This document shows positions 34,501 to 38,050 of a DNA stretch of 64,000 nt, piece after piece. This DNA is from a virus. Each line of letters opens with the position of its first letter. The stretch's first letter is position 1. Where the stretch lies: positions 1 through 64,000 of the IMG/VR virus record IMGVR_UViG_3300020185_002701, one strand, 5' to 3'. The notes beneath the pieces were generated by a model. It was not told the origin of the DNA. It ran no database searches and saw only the letters and a list, made by a program, of their open reading frames with translations. A program made the translations under genes and the position numbers.

Positions 34501-37332
34501 TCTAAAAATATTGCGTTTTTATCAGTAGCTAATGCAGCAGTTATGGCTGATCCTAGCAGTAACATAAGAGCAATAGATAGAATATTTAAATATGATTCAG
34601 ATGTTCAGGCAGCATTCAACACTGAAGTAAACACGTTCTTTAATGACCCTACTGCGTCTGCTAATATAAGTATTGTAGGGAACTATTTGTTACTCAATAA
34701 CATGATTGGCAGCAATCAAATGGATACTACACTATCGCTGCTAAAAACAAAATCTGGCGGAGATTTCCAAGGGGAAACTGTAAATGCATACACCTTCAAA
34801 GAATATGTTGATAATTTTGATTCCATAACTGACGTAGTTACACAGTTTGGTTTCGACAGCGACCCGTGGGACGAAAACACTGATTATGATAACGTAACAG
34901 TTACGGACAGCAGAAATAGTGCCAATTACGGTAATGTTACAAGCATAGGAGTTGGAGATCATCCTTGGGACCAAGTAAAAGAATATGTAATCTATGAAGG
35001 CATAATTAATAAAGATATAGATGGCCCTGTAACGCTGAGACGTAACGATGAAGTTTACGAAGGATTTGATAGTATTACTTTTCATAGAATGCTTTACGGC
35101 GAAGAAATGCCAGAAGAGTTAGCATTGTTTGATCCGTTAGAGTCTGTTGTAATGACAGTTGTAACCTCAGAATTTGCTAGAGGTACCACGGATGTTGTGG
35201 CACAGTATGATGTTTTACCTGCAAACATTGATCTTCAACATACTGTATACAATTTAGTAAGCACTACAGTATTAGATGGTGGAAGGGGTTGGATTAATCC
35301 TACAGTTACTTTCTATAACGATTTTACTAACAGTGAGCCTGCCCTGTGGTCAGCAACTGCTACAGTAGTACCAGATGGCGACGGTTCGACCATTAGTGCT
35401 ATAAACATTACCCTTGGTGCCGCGCAAATTATCGGATTACAAAGTCAACTTAACATAGTTGTTTCTGAAAGTTATACTCAAACTTTAACAGCGCAAGCAA
35501 ACAAAAGAACAAACGTACTTAAATTAAGTAATCCTGCAGAATTAATTGTTGGACAAAGTGTAACCAGTGTTACAGGTAATATATTGTATGGAGAAATTGT
35601 GTCAATAGATGGTGCAAATGCAACTATCAGCACTTTCTTAGAAGATACACTGCTTAACGGATCAACAGTGTCAGTTAGCGGAAGTAACTTTACTGGTAGA
35701 AGTTTTTATGGAATAACAACTGAAGCAAGTGTTTTAATTGATAAGAAATTTGCAGAAGAAAATTATGATCCATCAGAATACACTATAATTTCTCCAACAC
35801 TTGCAGAGTTTACAAATATTGATTTTGTTAACGCAGTGATTCAGGCTGGTGTAGATCCTACTAGCAATACTAATTTCTACGGCATCGATACAGTCTCTGG
35901 GTGGGATACTGCTATAGAAAATGGTACTATTGGAGCTTGGGACTTGCTTGATGAAACCATACAACAAAATATCGTTGAGCAAGTAGCACCCAACTCACGT
36001 GAAGTTACACATAGAGTGCATATGAACTTATTTGGCGGTACAGATTATTTAAGAATAAGCAGTAGAAAGACATCTGCCCTATCAAAAGACTTAGAAATAT
36101 GGGGGAGCGAATTATTCCTTGACAATGTTTCGTGGGTACAGCCAGCATCTTTAGACCAGCCTCAGGCTTTGTGGATAGGTGATGAGTTAATACAATATGG
36201 TAGGAAGATCGACGATAAAGTTGATTTTATAACTAGGGGTGCTAAAGGCACCACTATACAACACCACCCAGCAGGAACTCCAGTGTACTCTGCTTACAAT
36301 GTAGATTTGTTTAATGACTTGATGCCAGAGAGCGCAGTATGGCTTGAAATAGGAACACGTTACGAAGACGTAACTAAGTGGGATCAAGCAGGAGATGCTA
36401 CTCTTGGTAATCAGGATGATAACTTTTGGTTACAGATTAATAGCTGGGACGAAAATGCCAATGTATTAAGCACACAGAGCGATACCGCAGTATTAATAGA
36501 GAGTGGTGCAGAAACAAGTAACTTAGTAATGACTACAGGAATGTTTGATATAACTAACAAAGCTATTAAGATAAAATCTACTATCTCACAACCAGCTGTA
36601 CTAGCGCAGTCGGCAGTACAATATACTAATATTTTACAATTACAAGCTCCATTGTACACTAGTACGGCTGTCGTAATGGAAGATGTTCCTCAAGGTAATA
36701 GTACTATAAGAGTAAGTAGTCCAGGACATAATGTTAATGATATACTAATTGTGCAGACAGCTAGTGGAACAGCTGGTGAATATATTGGACAAATTCAGTC
36801 CTACTTAGGCGAACCAGAGCCTGGTAAACATGAATACCAGTTGTATACTCCAGTGTATCAGAAAGTTAATGAACTTACACAATTGTGGTTCTCAAGATAT
36901 GTACCAGGAATGGAAATTAAACGGGGTATTAATACCTTAGGGTTTATAGGAGACTTGAATTATGGGTCAGGTAATATTACACTAAGTAATCAATTATCTG
37001 GTCTCTTACCAACAGCAGGACAAACTGTTGAGTTGTATTGGAGAGATGTTGCAATTGTAAATGAAACATTTGGTGCAGGCCCGGGACAAATAGTTAATGT
37101 TGTTCCTAGTGCAGCTGAAGGTTGGCAGTCAACGTTTAATAGAATTTTATTCAACGACGCTGTTACTGTTGAAGTTGAAGTGATTGAAACAGGCAATTCA
37201 GATGTAGCGTGGGATAGTGCAAGACTTGCTGGTCAAACAGCACAAAGTTTGGCAGATAGAGCAAATGCTGATTATAGTTCTTTTAACAGCATTATGCGAT
37301 TTATGCACTTCGGCGAAGATCCGACCCCATAA
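13588..37332 (+). CDS. Giant virion structural protein, 7914 aa, in the gp7 position
   Basis: One uninterrupted reading frame of 23.7 kb. The N-terminus (KIYKKLPAVLQTTTIKNFFE) and a Trp-rich block near residues 1148-1200 (PHTSPWEMLGF, EKPSWWD) resemble large structural proteins that follow gp6 in marine T4-like phages. A YHYH-type domain lies at about residues 1459-1550 (GWAFDGLPIYGPYGYADP, later FYHYVAT). Glycine-rich beta repeats ending in G-G-Y occur near 1607-1660, 2333-2373 and 5403-5498. A PA14/GLEYA-like segment is at about 4626-4780 (ELKGYFRAPKTGWYKF). Pro-rich, Cys-containing linkers flank it. A second conserved block at about 6340-6870 ends with MNEVKPYNAKIREY. No enzyme motif was recognised. 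It is probably a baseplate wedge/arm protein replacing gp7 and possibly other wedge proteins; this is inferred from position. Confidence 0.75.
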   Translation: MADKIYKKLPAVLQTTTIKNFFENTVEQLFSKQDAEIVQGFIGSPSNEDVNARGQFLTEPTATKRFYALTPTVNTINSVTAKSENFYFYDEIIDTLHTYGVDTHNHNKIFSSEFLTYLPPIDIDKFLNYQEYYWIENGPNTITITPTADVVLDIDNEVIGKKEFTYGSVNLRNGMILQFSGDNCVPASRVNVEYIVQGVGTAIQLIQKDLNNITSYTKDKDYILQARGAKNQNLWSRINYWYHVNNFRDAGQDLPPRVNRANRPILEFAQELELFNHGTEFATVVDLATNAPLNQLDGSLADAQLTDENVIGKEFIFLNQSELEVGNIVHTAIEIDSNTAPQLNITDVTGTFNANIDLNWTRSKNKLGYELSSITVLDQGSSITSFQLLDLDYALLEEGDVVTTSTINIVAPVTSVLPGMAVWIPAVGTNGEYTYGIVDTVDTVNRIITTVEPITIYRNLALQTPYIAFTPIIATITSPYGSDAIVAIGSFNGLVYEALSFVLNPGAGYYTEGSIKVQQVGDPILNPSGITEENLAFVPYKIDVDKPVQVSLGSNAGKEFKWDVTGWLQCQEKLYLNQPPLFTLYDTQGTYLGDRPGNNFAGSKIFGYATEVPANAQNISRSVVEDTELGFNFIFENFKSGSEILFDNFQETIRYSDNQGEINGYYFYKMVSDDVESYETYMRTVPVKTRQSIVSSYLVNKFDIDGVQQEWYIGGVPDVDQNLNNGYDITVTVNGIKRTDWTYNLNRAGYIKFDTFNLIESDFIYITANCTTGLISERTTSKYELPLALYSNIFNEDINTISQPSYAGHFANYMQRQQGFTGEVYGINNFNDTKKDIKHATDIIVSQDDLVLGAFLLDDQPHNLVDALRFNANEYIKYKNRLINEINKYYSNEFNEDLSVEETLENIIKRVISYKVSQDVFNRTYVVPFGDIYDVQQFSIALDQTQLTLTTDLDLNKIENSVMVYRNGVLLTADVDYTFSSLTFPVTIDISTELVINDTITVKIYNVLRDSAQCPPTPSTMGLYPLFIPRIEQDTSFVTPITVLVGHDGSRTPVNNDDRDTLLLEFEKRIYNSAKKEFRKSNSLPEYNYADVRAGAFRETGYTVKEWSDILRYYFIEWSRANELDYIINEFYDQINSFTWNYNTELPGHWKGLYEYYYDTINPHTSPWEMLGFTEKPSWWDTEYALFIEDDFGLNIPYVNYGSVNTKMWKDLEEGIIRQGPRENVTNNLYLENNRFRRMGLNAVLPVGSDGNLKSPDQVMTTENVTRSISYTNTDTGNHDANFAFRTNKFYNLNGINVSWDNDNVYVQGRGIPVYSDENQPINVSGEQSLSDIPILSQDISYCVPRKPLTDLGVNVETWNDADYWDDSATWNDTSLTALGNASKMSNDAIAVLVNGLPLYNFYDENTTWESQGSWHYDNNRLGEDKSIDSEGLLHYNKITPEVAGLSSWSTTEHSPIVGWAFDGLPIYGPYGYADPLDSSSAIVRVESSWKLRRENPTFGTRPGSVGGAFSGVFVEDYYFDEDFFSETPHAADEFNAVFGVTPDSEQPFYHYVATLDNNLKPAFPYAVGGGVQTRTVEGLFFNAWSNTFRFQASNTRGIARINVLDPGGLYTQGNTSVVIEGDGSGATANVVVTDGGITSVVITNKGKDYNTATAAIVGDGVRAVIEIIIDTEDNNSNNCEVNVSATSALVSVENLTVTSNRNLDKNWKFGDGAPVEQAWKYSSGYPFAVTEALLLSKPGKFATVFSNPIKIARTPVNKRILVNIDTNKSWHFSNPSEFQIHGEIVDNVFTTNIGYTQFINSWLTFQRLDTNIDFAEKIRTLNVKLSHRMSSFIDQDTLTARTDQYSIQGSASSLIIPKDDLSVDLHSSNYKSRNFYSGVIVQRSSEGYIVTGFDKNRGYFEILESDRQGRSNRVEVGGSPAGYSQWQPNLTYNKTAIVEYQGRYFQARVRITGGETFDRDLWAPLASLPQLNAARGTRYQNTTGIVRRIYYGTEYTNIDDVYDFLISLGRFNELSGFQFGEYDISISDIRNWDYAAKQFLFWTTGNWEVGNTLELSPAATQITFESPDRGFVAKINRTDRQQFTLVTEDGSIIDASECEIVRSDRMISIKPPAGKQIYGVMLYVKEIEHVISFNNTTQFNDIIFSSLLNQRQSRIKLKTKRTKDWDGRLNASGYIVDGGELIPNPDNLAENLGRYHELGFVPVQKDVYDASRALYGYVPREYLTELDVLDDQQFDFYRGMLQSKGTQTSLTRIAKSSSILDGDITIFDEWALKIGEFGDTSNNQHVELRLEKTDLKQDPQLITLSFPEDITNVVESIEVVDARYIYTEAPAIEIAAPLSPGIQATAQSFLNTDGTLSHIEVTEPGSNYSLEGVTSNVIASDVTLYDLNSDFDYASTTSTNYVNLSVNQIDITISVNGSSSTLVSIPSANPGVVDVLPADIVSALEDAFPEELFVVARETHDLSGSVKWLFTLLATNELVIDDGNDLLLTNGTYINTQRYRLDSTVQQGSNVTVASDITVTVANVVVSDSNWDFDLGQIVSTNPSSSTPVISNTKRQQGDVDSVTYTAIFNMYGEPGSTENGQFELLPLSLQGSGTGVIFNIITVSRTNIGGAPYGSETWQVEIDITIQNPGQDYVLGDTFILRSSLSLREHQVVTVDAINNAYDLREYTLINNNASLDLGPAFATENLQIDNSGQYKFIEVYIDDQKIENFADGGTGAGTLYVIDNGGAGGTGRIQFPDISRLPIALLTYQFNPPLSEPVPNGYQRETYFSLTSANTIKVVESSTIQFNAGFTDDIAESDIRIKVTTQDGIVTRIGQVRTYEVTRDQKNDNILFVDIDNTERFLKKPTGVRTNNLWATTNAVNASGITDQAYPTVLNAGYVATGNVEYQSFDIASLPDLYDDNILIKPYSGSHIHMAKDDHNDWNVYKLLNIGSDVSFLSKNQSGNVSLYTDKSLFNFIDTNQIGQPNTGKFMDYYITLDNANVSDNVLVWSNEEVVLTESSTVEDVQAPRMVEAFIKSIGPSDLLSITSVDPIVGGYVNNLTLIPQLVSDTVIVTGSFNGRINEGDAITLLDNLGTNYSSNVSAGAATSSTDGKLTLSADNEDVLLLDPLVTAAGAGNLYVTLNVQVSDYLYGEYTANASTLTLEDKLNFELITAINGKKFAVDSVSTGSNTVTLTDPKGKDSNLADNYIFTSNLAANLETSGYTVTVYEQYTPLSGNYFIAANVTYNSFEIERPGTAPSTNVTGALLNKSRITTSAPHELFPGDIVRINTPNVSGTFSIDTVTANTMDLGARWLPGYVSESGNIVKKGIKIETVAPHGISSLYAKSDKRIAVHFVSPLYYNKVYYVDSVTPTTLIINNVWPRTDTTHVFYEEKVAQLSSSALFDKENPDYENATNIIEIVENPLLSDYQATWDSNSSILSDGMINFYGNVVIISPRALPSNTSVSTGITLVRSVKRETKFPVVTTLDHNRINMNGSEITVDSYNNLSGMNEAINRAIALRRAYTDLTQPTSAGFRLAFNMLTDPFTPVAQTSSGNKLPAAFISNYGPYVRDAETINRLGNQNAQATGELKIADTVEQIYNENFNQGPKIAGPTQGLSYTDAITGIKYNWSPSIKDYRAEYTAQQELEEQSITNTVEYPDPEGHITTIQGPAISSWSSEGILYEVPGVYGDIAYPEGSVVIYNSQYWIALIDIMLSDNTTFGSDGGNPYQDREFPDQDLIRTNINGKFVYTWRAINNSDAIKSAINEQLTLTTLPGTGTSTANIPGVKRKSYNMLEKTDLNGLLVQPSYNDPVGTVIPRYRLQPNQYKSYAIYQAVRNDNNDIYYIKLDEVSPPLTRHDFYRTINAYSNFSGYEAVDFYYTNNITLSNYLDVNQRITYNRDPLKMKQTGYVLEIGPAEPASFIGKQLLAEPFAVSGGNNTNAIENFRNLPYLEIASSDQNGSLGKATITLGNENDNANGYNSFLLWTPGLTPGKWEPSPEGPGPLNGYNGVPVSAGFGKGYYSAGDGHTDAGNYPGYTVKYDRPIPRFVYSKNYKVSPPVTNRDDTLEYIPLTNTDLGELGLRPDQIYVACFWTEPFVYTNQLVGYNNNNIDSSGKPAPIYSDYEGTVVRFKYIRITELPANAITRRLIPDTGWGGKPWSNRIVDNVGVQFTNDNENQIWDLFKPADVSAGTTTEALTTATVQNTADAPTGEQIQSSTAPETQPIFVPTTALGPVITGGVLDGLTGPCDTVQQPGDPESGIGGDCDKVPQESVQALTLTKDDMELISDPTIISDYNVYYKTVKIAGSRSPFTVFFNSGGSSIALGLTQSKNIYTPTETTVQAQFGGEQPFIKNNTGTSRAGSLQGQVFAYGDINTGVPVTNIVSNALGLITNAPLPGIQTYTAAGSEVTFPSITGSAFNLLFPDNEMAVSGIGFIREEQLICSVPGPYVTVFVATDSRASTDDFTLVLSYLKELVVTEEVAPITGECTDDVLTNSRNYSAGATVRAWSNNVTPLNGTFSTIFANSSGNPILYDFFSSISESGSVTSFVDFRSRVDNIYWTAGAADSPYANKDTYKALELQIPLGTRTGFTYDTIDNWADTPNPDVVNLTSHVDKTNNLLVSENIVNAFNTPVKAGNTNSGSTIELKGYFRAPKTGWYKFDNITNETENLSRSWIWVSSAADPSNSLTHVNSRILWKRYGVDDAKLQIDSAGNETAVAEEYFVNDGYQLTGDETQEQYINSVAYHRDNAASSHTHSQTGQTTVIFLKEGSFYFTRALATNHLVEAVMHLQYAFSDAPENLLPSSTNFTTGRLGFSGRTCAADIQDNAPPVVQDPAQPIDPVTNPAPVYDCFGTPIGQNFNLYQTSTTLAIDVSYEGESGVYSYIDINDGAVNTLDFYTNTDPNFSGTIPTSITTSIATFCTADLAACITNQLTSQYAGQSLNDQQKLAIINSCSNVTQEPETPIYPADQGNDPDNAEQTQEIVFEPLIDDRQDVQRGWTGGIATSEQGQTRGYVWGNYVGYSKPQMTGYNFYPGVFKKTTVKLVQPSQNTYTTQNTIPEGQVVGPNSQRISGGAIISLAKPLTTTVPKTPTVLKRYEVQDQPWADNLTNVNSLTYNPRRIGSSINVNNSNLTNVKPNINSNDLDYNGPAFTTPDTVLQEDRSDVTRVVANQTTSLQPLQFSKVNTGIRFTKVPVIDITPLDIDANGNYLPAGTTVQAQISRPTPTASITQEDLLGTKEGEELYINGRRLVVRARTLEDLKNQINCGVFGLEAGIVNQAGQPTLVISSCTGQAWRVANGCGGGVYSQVGDFHINRGFEQSRTAVSSLTDAVVDTGQAAASTVYTKYTYVTEQTIGVAGEIIPANTYVRFGLNTGTGETGYTTNQTYVDAAGDINLVEFEGNSTGTIAPMPSTSTTSEYQTAGSGYRIGDRLRLIGGTPINSAKAPLTKICIDSAGSGYTDVTKLQVVINSNNATPGVGAAAIVTALDINGGIAEIEIVNGGTGYDINRPPLVEIIDLANPSAATRTIDSRWPGASAGGSLSVNGGDILEIDNYSSSIDGKDLYIDKRHLKATAPFTIGQRLFDGLVSPVNINSNVAWIDPQTLDNSFTGRAQITLTGVSSGSAILESIRPNSFVEIAHFPRTAFDNVATITAGSLSKLSSTMTIPGNYQSIIQPGDVITFLDQNEQLEKEDGSISLPDPRYIQLQIDSATDNGGSTDLVFTTTVDARYTFADATVGGTDRPVLIGRAIESKFFIPQPTDNNPTVTYNSGLSTLTVVIESDMFRTFPSFKNSGMFGNGFLPDVYTGIMQPDTVYVYYKKAWWTETLVNPPGGVPVLQDIVDPSVPRNSAKLSALMGTSDTYGTNLNFNDNALKAGYQGMAGPQRIAKFIVTGVDSFGAITSLRIIDRGVYKIFPSDLTRGLPLEYDYEIPGTSSGQLLNGVATVLPSQRGTTLGVSDPLWSVQYGPDHPEYKVDPYGDTSNERHPDWFRYPEFYFNGVQWVPYKGTPGEYDPSTWVIVDTRDPSTSQDISINDAWENLTAEQIERFYVTGQLLRKTYLIDDNVASTTYGKYITPRTLAGGSGARVFLTAQEIPDCSEKGTAREALGLPEIVEKVNAPLSLAKNINDAIAAAGYNPNTLNASVTPNGDLGEFGLSTSFPGIRLDSSTPGFLEKFGLPTGDYNLGMLCIESTLQDPNTTDEEAQQVINELYQSGSYGNLSTDELSSITGRSREDVKNVDVLSFACVQRISPKVPAGVNTGDLLNDNNSIFPGNNIIRLRELFKYTVSNIFGEDISLNTVSNRQDVSVNVFESRRYNNFNTLPVNFETTDAATNAVNTVLYPGQPVINTNVPSTNLPVVEKRWIDNYNGSWAYFENGVLIRQQEPLVDSRYVSSTLMYNGTTGEKFLDLYQWDPFKGVLPKFIADEVYYISEVDPVGYSSARSVFGRNNIGKTWWDTSTIRYFWYEQGSAVERRNAWGSAFPGSSITICEWIESEALPENWAGDGTPRFLDRYITERHQDPITGEFKLYYYYWVQNRSIIDDRIKRDLNRSLDTRTIARYIANPYKYGIETVSYISPSSMLIGNTGPSLNKFENRLQINFSRNLNPDGIDHTAWELAREGDKDSVIPNDLSNKLIDSLAAENAIGQVVPSPLLSDVERYGIGFRPRQTMFKNIKEARRVMVNVINRLLSDLRLETEYPEWDSTLPSVRTYIKTVDWFAVRTVDNETNENIRFNDSYKPVYKVSSVAELYRLQNVPDGSIAQVSNEQNTSVELWIYIGNKNRYKQINIKDETIQLSSALYTDDTNAIMSNEIRLLLTTLKDKVFFNTNKWNELFFEMLKYAYVEQGQLSWAFKTSYLFVKKEEEDLVKFTGFKPDNFQKVLDYMNEVKPYNAKIREYKDGKRAPLDYIGQNNISDYDKPPFVDPEANKIRVLDETIPADLELMGTNARYVDYWTAITTDNTTPIRKGKVNLTFDRTNWLPTLFGWDPATDTESIAISKNIAFLSVANAAVMADPSSNIRAIDRIFKYDSDVQAAFNTEVNTFFNDPTASANISIVGNYLLLNNMIGSNQMDTTLSLLKTKSGGDFQGETVNAYTFKEYVDNFDSITDVVTQFGFDSDPWDENTDYDNVTVTDSRNSANYGNVTSIGVGDHPWDQVKEYVIYEGIINKDIDGPVTLRRNDEVYEGFDSITFHRMLYGEEMPEELALFDPLESVVMTVVTSEFARGTTDVVAQYDVLPANIDLQHTVYNLVSTTVLDGGRGWINPTVTFYNDFTNSEPALWSATATVVPDGDGSTISAINITLGAAQIIGLQSQLNIVVSESYTQTLTAQANKRTNVLKLSNPAELIVGQSVTSVTGNILYGEIVSIDGANATISTFLEDTLLNGSTVSVSGSNFTGRSFYGITTEASVLIDKKFAEENYDPSEYTIISPTLAEFTNIDFVNAVIQAGVDPTSNTNFYGIDTVSGWDTAIENGTIGAWDLLDETIQQNIVEQVAPNSREVTHRVHMNLFGGTDYLRISSRKTSALSKDLEIWGSELFLDNVSWVQPASLDQPQALWIGDELIQYGRKIDDKVDFITRGAKGTTIQHHPAGTPVYSAYNVDLFNDLMPESAVWLEIGTRYEDVTKWDQAGDATLGNQDDNFWLQINSWDENANVLSTQSDTAVLIESGAETSNLVMTTGMFDITNKAIKIKSTISQPAVLAQSAVQYTNILQLQAPLYTSTAVVMEDVPQGNSTIRVSSPGHNVNDILIVQTASGTAGEYIGQIQSYLGEPEPGKHEYQLYTPVYQKVNELTQLWFSRYVPGMEIKRGINTLGFIGDLNYGSGNITLSNQLSGLLPTAGQTVELYWRDVAIVNETFGAGPGQIVNVVPSAAEGWQSTFNRILFNDAVTVEVEVIETGNSDVAWDSARLAGQTAQSLADRANADYSSFNSIMRFMHFGEDPTP

Positions 37333-37355
37333 GTAAATTAGTGTTTTTTAAAAGT

Positions 37356-37363
37356 GATAAATA
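37356..37363 (+). promoter_or_regulatory. Late promoter box GATAAATA before the 222-aa structural gene
   Basis: GATAAATAACAAC precedes the ATG at 37370 by 6 nt, the same extended motif (GATAAATAACA) as at 9049 and 52488. The spacing implies a nearly leaderless transcript unless translation starts at the in-frame ATG at 37406, which has a GGAA ribosome site. Confidence 0.65.
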
Positions 37364-37369
37364 ACAACA

Positions 37370-38038
37370 ATGGATGTTAATAAACCAAATTCGGAAAAAC
37401 AAGTTATGAATCAATCTACAAAACCAGATGACCAAATGGGATTGAACGTGAGCGGGCATATTTTAATCCGCGACAAGCAAACCGGTCAGGAGATCGTAAA
37501 CAAAAGAAATGCTATTCATTACGGTAATATGGCATACATAGTAGCTCAAGCATTAAGTAATAATGAAACAGCATATATTCATTATCTTGCTTTCGGAAAT
37601 GGCGGAACTAGTGTAGATACAGCTGGAAAAGTATCATATAAAACCCCTAGGGTCACCGAAGGATATGAATCAGGTGCAAACTTATACAGTAGGACATATT
37701 GGAAGGCTATTAGCGACAGCGACGAAAACAGCGATCAAGTTAATAATAATATATCGATAATCCCAGGACAAAGTTACACTGATATTAAATGTACCTGTAC
37801 GTTAGCATATAATGAACCAAGTGGTCAAGACACGTTTGATAGTAGTACAACAAATGAAGGAGATTACATTTTCGATGAGCTTGCTTTATTTTCTTACCCA
37901 ACTGATACTGGATTAGCAACCCCAGAAGAAATTATAAACACAAGCACAATGTTAACCCATGTACTTTTTCATCCAGTACAAAAAAGTTCAAACAGAGAGA
38001 TAGAAGTAATTTACACTATTAGAGTACAACTAAGCTAA
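37370..38038 (+). CDS. Virion structural protein of marine T4-like type, 222 aa
   Basis: A beta-rich protein with a conserved plan: GHILIRDKQTGQEIVNKRNA, then YIHYLAFGNGGTSVD, SYTDIKCTCTLAYNEPSGQD, FDELALFSY and a C-terminal LTHVLFHPVQKSSNREIEV. I recognise this arrangement from small structural proteins near the tail-fibre genes of marine T4-like phages; the exact role (baseplate wedge or fibre connector) is not established. The first 20 residues are polar and unconserved in character, so the start could be 37406 or 37436. The next gene begins 12 bp downstream. Confidence 0.65.
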   Translation: MDVNKPNSEKQVMNQSTKPDDQMGLNVSGHILIRDKQTGQEIVNKRNAIHYGNMAYIVAQALSNNETAYIHYLAFGNGGTSVDTAGKVSYKTPRVTEGYESGANLYSRTYWKAISDSDENSDQVNNNISIIPGQSYTDIKCTCTLAYNEPSGQDTFDSSTTNEGDYIFDELALFSYPTDTGLATPEEIINTSTMLTHVLFHPVQKSSNREIEVIYTIRVQLS

Positions 38039-38050
38039 GAGGATTAAACA

